A DNA stretch of 47,784 nt from B2-G16 sp964528085 (GTDB lineage: Bacteria; Bipolaricaulota; Bipolaricaulia; UBA7950; UBA9294), in NCBI GenBank assembly GCA_964528085.1, contig CAZGRE010000007.1:1-47784 (forward strand), written 5' to 3'. Below, piece after piece: positions 42,680 through 47,784 of the stretch; the stretch's first letter is position 1; each line of letters starts with the position of its first letter. The position numbers and the translations under genes were made by a program. The notes under the pieces were generated by a model, which worked only from the letters and a program-made list of their open reading frames with translations, ran no database searches and was not told where the DNA came from.

Positions 42680-43944
42680 TCGACCGGCTATACGAGCGGG
42701 CATACGCAGCGACGCGCCAGGACGGATTCCGGGTCCTCGTTGAGGAGGTCCCGGGATCCCGTTCGGTCAGCATCAGCGTTTGGGTGAAGGTCGGCTCGCG
42801 CGACGACCCGGCTGATGCACCCGGCCTCGCGCATTTCCTCGAGCATCTCCTGTTCAAGGGGACGACGAGCCGCGATTCCGAGGCGATCTCGCGGGAGATC
42901 GACGCGGTCGGGGGGCATCTGAACGGGGCGACCGGGAAGGAGGCGACGTTCTACTACGCCGACCTCCCGGCCGAGGGGATGCCGGTCGCCATCGATCTAC
43001 TGAGCGACCTCGTCCTCCACCCGGCGCTCGACCCAGAGAAGATCGAGCTCGAGCGGACGGTCGTCCTCGAGGAGATCCGCGGTCACGAGGACGATCCCGA
43101 GGAATCGGCGTTCGACCGGTTCGCCGCCTCCCTGTGGGAGGGTGAACACCCCCTATCCCGGCCGATACTCGGCTCGAGCAACGCCATCGCCCGGGTCGGG
43201 CGGGAGGAGATCGCGGAGCACCACCTGCTCCACTACCGTCCGGGGAGGATGGTCCTCGTCGCCTGCGGGGCCCTCGATCACACGAATGTCTTCGAGGCAG
43301 CCGACCGACTCTTCCCCCTGGATCGGGATCCGCCCGGCTCCGGGCCGGTCCGCACCCCTCCCCTCCTCCGCCCCGGGCGTTGGCATCACGAGCGGCCGAC
43401 CGCTCAGACGCACATCTACCTTGGCCTCCCCGGCCCGAAGGCGAAAGACGACGACCGACTCCCGCTCGAGGTGGCGAACGCCGTCCTCGGTGATGGGACG
43501 GGATCGCGCTTGTTCCGCGCGATCAGGGAGAACCGCGGCCTCGCCTACGCCGTCGGCAGCGGTGTCAGCCGGTACACCGACGGTGGCTTCTGGCTGACGT
43601 ACGCCGCCGTCGCCCCACCGGTCGCCAAGAGGGTGATCGACCTGATCCGAGGCGAGCTCCTCTTGCTGAAGAAGACCCTGAAGGACGATGAGATCGCGCT
43701 CGCCAAGGCGAGGCTCCGCGGCTCGTTCATCCTCGGGCTTGAATCGAACGCGACCCGCGCCGCCCGGCTCGGGTCGGCGGCGATCGAAGGGAGGGAGATC
43801 CTCTCCCCGGACGAGATCCTCACCAAGCTCGATCGGATCGGGGAAGACGACATCGCCCGCGTCCTATCCAGGTTCAACCGGCCGGAGATGATGAACCTCG
43901 CCACCGTCGGGCCGTCCGTTGAGCTTCCGGACGCTCCGGCATAG
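42673..43944 (+). CDS. M16 family zinc metallopeptidase (processing-peptidase-like)
   Basis: 423 residues. The inverted zinc motif HFLEH is at 54-58 (His54, Glu57, His58), and the third ligand is Glu133 or Glu134 in VVLEEIRGHEDDP. The C-terminal half has GTGSRLFRAIRENRGLAYAV, the conserved R/Y element of subfamily M16B. No signal peptide, so cytoplasmic; relatives degrade small peptides and follow pnp in many bacteria (YmxG-like). The start GTG at 42673 overlaps the pnp stop (GTGGTAA); the open frame upstream lies within pnp and is not used. Confidence 0.93.
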   Translation: MVIDRLYERAYAATRQDGFRVLVEEVPGSRSVSISVWVKVGSRDDPADAPGLAHFLEHLLFKGTTSRDSEAISREIDAVGGHLNGATGKEATFYYADLPAEGMPVAIDLLSDLVLHPALDPEKIELERTVVLEEIRGHEDDPEESAFDRFAASLWEGEHPLSRPILGSSNAIARVGREEIAEHHLLHYRPGRMVLVACGALDHTNVFEAADRLFPLDRDPPGSGPVRTPPLLRPGRWHHERPTAQTHIYLGLPGPKAKDDDRLPLEVANAVLGDGTGSRLFRAIRENRGLAYAVGSGVSRYTDGGFWLTYAAVAPPVAKRVIDLIRGELLLLKKTLKDDEIALAKARLRGSFILGLESNATRAARLGSAAIEGREILSPDEILTKLDRIGEDDIARVLSRFNRPEMMNLATVGPSVELPDAPA

Positions 43945-43956
43945 AATGAATCCATA

Positions 43957-44472
43957 ATGACTATAACAAGCGCCATATACCCGGGGAGCTTCGATCCGAT
44001 AACCTACGGGCACATCGATATCGTCCGCCGGGCGAAGAAGCTGTTCGCGCGCCTCCTCATCGCGATCGTCGCCAACCCGAACAAGAAGACCCTATTCACG
44101 ATCGAGGAGCGGGTGGCGATCACGAAGGCGGCCCTCGCGGAGGTCGGGCTCAACGGGATCGAGGTGATCTCCTACGACGGCCTCCTCGTCAATTGCGCCG
44201 AGGAGCACGGGGTGAACGCGATCGTCCGCGGGCTGCGGGCGAACTCGGACTTCGACTACGAGTTCCAGATGGCCCTGACCAACCGCGATCTCGCCCCCCA
44301 GTTCGAGAGCGTCTTCTTCATGACGGCGGGTAAGTACAGCTTCCTCTCCTCGTCGATCGTCAAGGAGGTCTGCTCCTACGGCGGGGACGTATCGGCGTTC
44401 GTTCCGGATAGCGTGAGGAAGGCGCTCGAGGAGAAGCTCGCAACCGAGCGCTCGCGCAGATCCGCTTCCTAG
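43957..44472 (+). CDS. coaD: Phosphopantetheine adenylyltransferase
   Basis: Makes dephospho-CoA from 4'-phosphopantetheine and ATP, the fourth step of CoA synthesis. 171 residues, near the usual 160. Motifs: AIYPGSFDPITYGHIDIVRRA with the TxGH nucleotide motif, NPNKKTLFTIEERV, VRGLRANSDFDYEFQMALTN, and KYSFLSSSIVKEVCSYGGDV with the ISSxxIRE-like loop. The gene follows the peptidase by 12 bases and converges with the glycosidase gene seven bases further on. Confidence 0.97.
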   Translation: MTITSAIYPGSFDPITYGHIDIVRRAKKLFARLLIAIVANPNKKTLFTIEERVAITKAALAEVGLNGIEVISYDGLLVNCAEEHGVNAIVRGLRANSDFDYEFQMALTNRDLAPQFESVFFMTAGKYSFLSSSIVKEVCSYGGDVSAFVPDSVRKALEEKLATERSRRSAS

Positions 44473-44479
44473 GGGAGGC

Positions 44480-45960
44480 TCACTCCTCCTCGATGAAGAG
44501 CGGAATCCCGCTCAGCTCGATCATAAGGGTCCCATCGACGGTCGAGGCGACGGTTTCGTCCCCGAACGGATCCGTGATCCTCACCCGAGAGAGACGCAAC
44601 GGGAGCACGACAGCGACCGGCGAAGCGAGGGCAGCGTCGTACGGATCGGCGCCGTCATCCCTGCGCCAGGCCACGTATATCGGGCTCGGACGATTGTGTG
44701 CGATCACCTCGTAGAGGTAGACCCGATCGTCGCCGACGTCGATCCGCTCGACCGTGGAGACGCCCCCCAACTTCTCGACCATCAGCTTGTAGACGTAATA
44801 TCCTGGTAGGGGCTGAAAATCGTTGGTCATCAGCCGCATCCGCCCGAAGATCGGGTCGACCCCAGGCGAGCGGAGGTTCCACCACCAGACGGCCTCCACC
44901 CCGGAGGCGAGGATGATCACGTTCCGCTCGATGATGTCAGCGGCGTGCATCAGGGTGTAGATCTCATCCTGGCTCGGATCGTCCGGGAAGTAGAACGGCC
45001 AGAACTTCGGGTTGATCTGATCGCGATGCTCCTGGAGGAACGCGGTGAAACATCCCTTGGCGCTTTTCCCCAAGCAGGACTCGCTGAGATGGGCGAGGAA
45101 CGCCTTGAACAGGCCGTGGCCGTTCTGGTACATCGTGCGGGGATCGGGGCCTCCTTGTTCGGTCGATACGATCGGCCTCTCGTAAACGTAGGAGCGCATC
45201 CGCTCCCTGAACCAGCCGACACGGGGGGGATCGTGTAGGGGTCGTCGTACAGCCGGAGGTCGAGGGCGTCGAAATAGCAAGAGGCGTTTTTTAAGAAGTA
45301 ATCGAAGAAATCGGCGTTCGTCGGCTCGCCCGCCGCGGTGAAGTTCCCGTTCTGGTTGCACCCGATCACGATCGCATCCGGGAGGACCGACTTCACCGCC
45401 TCGTAGAAGATCCGCTGCATCTCGACGTAGGCCTCGGGGGAGTCGGCCGGGAAGTGAGGGAACGGCGAGGCCGGCTCCGTGTCCCGCTGCCAGTATTTGA
45501 TTCCACCGCTTCCCTTCTCCTTCACCCGCTCGGCCACAGCGGTGATGAACGCCCGGTAGTGCTCGGCGCAGTCTGTGCGACAGCCGGACCGCCCGTACGG
45601 ACAATCGCCAAGCGGACTCCCCTTGCACGGGCCCTGCTCCTCCGTGCACCAGCCGGAGGTGAACAGGTTGATCAACCCCTGATCGTCCGGGCCGAGCTGG
45701 GAGAGGTACTGATCGAGGTCGGTGAAATCGTAGATCCCGGGCTCCGGTTCGAGCTTGTCCCAATAGAACGAGACCTTGGTCCGGGAGAGGGAAAGATCAT
45801 GGATGTAGTCCATGAAGTGGTCGAGGTTGTCCGATCCCTCCCCGTACGCCACCCCGAACGGAGAGGGAGAAGCGGCCATTCCCCCCGGCGATGACAGGCC
45901 GAGGAGCACCAGGGCAATCAGAACGATACCGGCCTTGGGCGAGATATCCTTCACCGTCAA
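44480..45960 (-). pseudogene. Secreted glycoside hydrolase (TIM barrel, clan A-like) split by a one-base frameshift
   Basis: About 493 residues if repaired. The first frame (from 45960) has a signal peptide (AGIVLIALVLLGLSSPGGMA) and a barrel with YWDKLEPEPGIYDF, YWQRDTEPASPF (likely acid/base Glu) and YFDALDLRLYDDPYTIP. It then shifts at a run of seven G (45223-45229; C on the coding strand). One more base gives RVGWFRERMRSYVYERPIVS followed by TEQGGPD (likely nucleophile Glu) and continues to IPLFIEEE at 44480. The pattern of two Glu on strands 4 and 7 fits clan A. The homopolymer makes a sequencing error more likely than real decay. TTG start overlapping the upstream stop (TTGA), so coupled to the nuclease gene. 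The sugar substrate is unknown. Confidence 0.8.
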
Positions 45961-47771
45961 TTCAGATCGAGCCCGACGATAACCGGGTCGTGATCCGAGG
46001 AGCGGTACGGATCGGGGCTGTACAGGGAATCGATCTGATCCTCGGACTTGTACGCGCTCTCGTACCCGAGGACCGGCGGCTCGTCGGCGTTGATGTGCCA
46101 GACCGCAGCACCGGCAACCTGACCGGTCAGGGTCGATGAAGCGAGGGCGTGGTCGAGACAGCCGGCCTCCTCCCGATACACGTAGGTGTAGGCTTCAACC
46201 CCGACGTACTCGGCGATCAGATCGGTGTAGCCGGCATCGCGGATCGTAGCGATCGGGTCCTCATTCGAATAGGCGTTCAGGTCGCCGACGATCAACACGT
46301 CCGGATCGTCGCTTCCGGTCGGATCGGTTTCGATCCAGGAGAGGGTCGCCTCGACCGCCTCGGTCCGGTTCCTGTTCCAGCACCCCTGCCCGTCCCCCTG
46401 ATCGCGGTCGGGGCCGTGGGCGCGGCTCGGGCTCTTCGACTTAAGGTGAGCGACCACGATCGTGAACTCCTCCCCGCTCGACAGCTCGACGAACGTCTGG
46501 GCGAGCGGAGGGCGGTTCATCTCGGGGAGGCGATCGGTCGAAAGGACGGCCGGATCCCCGACAGGGGCGNNNNNNNNNNNNNNNNNNNNNNNNNNNNNNN
46601 NNNNNNNNNNNNNNNNNNNNNNNNNNNNNNNNNNNNNNNNNNNNNNNNNNNNNNNNNNNNNNNNNNNNNCAGGGGCGGCGGCGTTCATCCCGGCAACGAG
46701 CTGAGATATCGCGCTTCCCGGCCCGAACCCGTCGTTCTCGACCTCAGCGAGGCCGATCACGTCCGCATGGAACCCGAGGAGCGCAGCGACGAGCTTGGCG
46801 TGCTGACGCTCGAAGTCGGCGAACGTCTTCGCCCCGCGTGTGGTGGGGAACCCCCTCCCGTCGCCGTCGCCGTTGAAGTAGTTCTCCACATTGAATCCGG
46901 CGACGCGAATCCTCCCACCCACCTGCGGGGGCTCGCTCGAGCGCGGGTTGCTCGCGACGAATCTAGGGATCACCGTCGGCTCGACCATGTACAGGTCGCT
47001 GATCGTCGTTAAGACCCCTTCGAGGCCGCGCACCGTGTACCCATCGCGGATCGTGTTCGTCGCTGAAAGGCGTGGGGGCGGGTAGACGATCGGATCGGGG
47101 TTCTGAAGCGAGATCCCATCGTCGAGGATCACCATGTTGCGGGCGTTCTCCGCCATGCAGGCCACGGCCTCGGCTCCAGGGGAGGCAAGCTGGGTCGCGC
47201 AGTAGAGCCGCCCGTTCGACAGGGTGACCTCACCGTAACGGCCGAGGGAATAGGTGTCGGTGACGGTCAGCTCCTGCGGAAAATAGACGAGCATCCCCTC
47301 CACTCGCTCGAGCCAACCATCATCAGGGAATGGAAGGATGACCTCGACCGGGCTCGGAAGCTCCCCCCTCCCGCACGCGAGGACATCCGAGACGTCCTTC
47401 AGCTCGGTCAGTCCCTTGTACTCGCTCACCTTTCCGGTCACGCATACGAGCTCACCGACGTCGACATCCGAGCCTCCGTCCGGATCGTAGACGAAGATCC
47501 CCTCAGAGGTCTCAGGATCGGAGTCGGCGTCGCGATCCTCCTCCTGGACGAAGTATCCGTTCAACCCTCCCGGGCCAGTGAAGTCGGCGACGACGACCCC
47601 GGATACGGTGACCGTCTCCCCGACGAGCGGGCTTCGATCACCCCTCCCCTGCACCGCGGAGATCAGCGTCACCTCCGTTCCGCAGGGCGGGATCCTCCGC
47701 TCCGATACGAGTCCGACGGCGAGAACCCCGAGGAGGCAGGCGACGATCACCCATATCAATATCCTGTTCAT
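45957..47771 (-). CDS. Secreted ExeM/NucH-like endonuclease/exonuclease/phosphatase family protein (contains assembly gap)
   Basis: About 604 residues with the gap counted. A hydrophobic N-terminus (ILIWVIVACLLGVLAVGLVS) should export or anchor it. Residues about 35-260 form OB-fold-like beta domains (VTVSGVVVADFTGPGGLNG, VCVTGKVSEYKGL), as in ExeM nucleases. The C-terminal EEP domain has VAGFNVENYF, GLAEVENDG (metal Glu), VVAHLKSK, VGDLNAYSNEDP and SSDHDPVIVGL (catalytic Asp-His). The gap removes the stretch that in relatives links MNAA to the IGLxYRP strand, so one conserved motif cannot be checked. It probably degrades extracellular DNA for nutrients. The ATG at 47771 has GGAGGGG upstream. 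Confidence 0.88.
   Translation of the reverse strand: MNRILIWVIVACLLGVLAVGLVSERRIPPCGTEVTLISAVQGRGDRSPLVGETVTVSGVVVADFTGPGGLNGYFVQEEDRDADSDPETSEGIFVYDPDGGSDVDVGELVCVTGKVSEYKGLTELKDVSDVLACGRGELPSPVEVILPFPDDGWLERVEGMLVYFPQELTVTDTYSLGRYGEVTLSNGRLYCATQLASPGAEAVACMAENARNMVILDDGISLQNPDPIVYPPPRLSATNTIRDGYTVRGLEGVLTTISDLYMVEPTVIPRFVASNPRSSEPPQVGGRIRVAGFNVENYFNGDGDGRGFPTTRGAKTFADFERQHAKLVAALLGFHADVIGLAEVENDGFGPGSAISQLVAGMNAAAPXXXXXXXXXXXXXXXXXXXXXXXXXXXXXXXXXXAPVGDPAVLSTDRLPEMNRPPLAQTFVELSSGEEFTIVVAHLKSKSPSRAHGPDRDQGDGQGCWNRNRTEAVEATLSWIETDPTGSDDPDVLIVGDLNAYSNEDPIATIRDAGYTDLIAEYVGVEAYTYVYREEAGCLDHALASSTLTGQVAGAAVWHINADEPPVLGYESAYKSEDQIDSLYSPDPYRSSDHDPVIVGLDLN
46570..46669. other. Assembly gap of 100 N inside the nuclease gene
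   Basis: Exactly 100 N. The left flank ends with CAGGGGCG and the right flank begins with CAGGGGCG, so the contig ends share eight bases. The length is a placeholder and the true distance is unknown. Confidence 0.98.
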
Positions 47772-47784
47772 CCGATCCCCTCCG

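Overview
The window looks like a chromosomal piece of a G+C-rich, Gram-negative-type (diderm) bacterium from a draft or metagenome assembly: a 100-base N gap lies at 46570-46669. A BamA-type Omp85 protein, a Skp/OmpH-like chaperone and FabZ imply an outer membrane. GTG and TTG starts are common, stop/start overlaps (ATGA, GTGA, TTGA) are frequent, and a tungsten aldehyde oxidoreductase suggests an anaerobe. An affiliation near Bipolaricaulota/Acetothermia would fit, but that is a guess from gene content, not from a phylogeny.

Left part (1-13.3 kb): a threonine/serine dehydratase cut by the window edge, a small membrane protein, and a sugar ABC ATPase coupled to rpiA. Next is an alpha-glucoside/trehalose utilisation locus: a divergent six-hairpin glycosidase, a ROK regulator, AglE/AglF/AglG-like transporter genes with a strong intercistronic hairpin, a beta-phosphoglucomutase-like/trehalose-phosphatase fusion and a GH65 phosphorylase-type enzyme. 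The last two genes overlap by ATGA and together reproduce the domain order of the single mycobacterial protein OtsB1. The ATPase at 1501 probably energises the transporter.

Middle part (13.3-23.8 kb): a secreted beta-rich protein and a 1227-residue Ig-like, cysteine-pair-rich surface protein in one transcription unit; tRNA-Leu(CAA); a 16-cysteine ferredoxin with its aldehyde:ferredoxin oxidoreductase; a radical SAM protein; then a visibly A+T-richer patch carrying a HEPN-like gene and a VRR-NUC-type nuclease.

Right part (23.8-47.8 kb): a minus-strand envelope and division cluster, in transcription order bamA, skp-like, fabZ, glutamate formiminotransferase, murD, ftsW, murG, murC, then ftsQ-ftsA-ftsZ behind its own near-consensus promoter. 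Upstream of it are comM and yraN. Plus-strand mtaD, rpsO, pnp (with two S1 domains), an M16 peptidase and coaD follow, and last come a frameshifted secreted glycosidase and an ExeM/NucH-like secreted nuclease containing the assembly gap.

No CRISPR array, rRNA, insertion sequence or prophage was seen.
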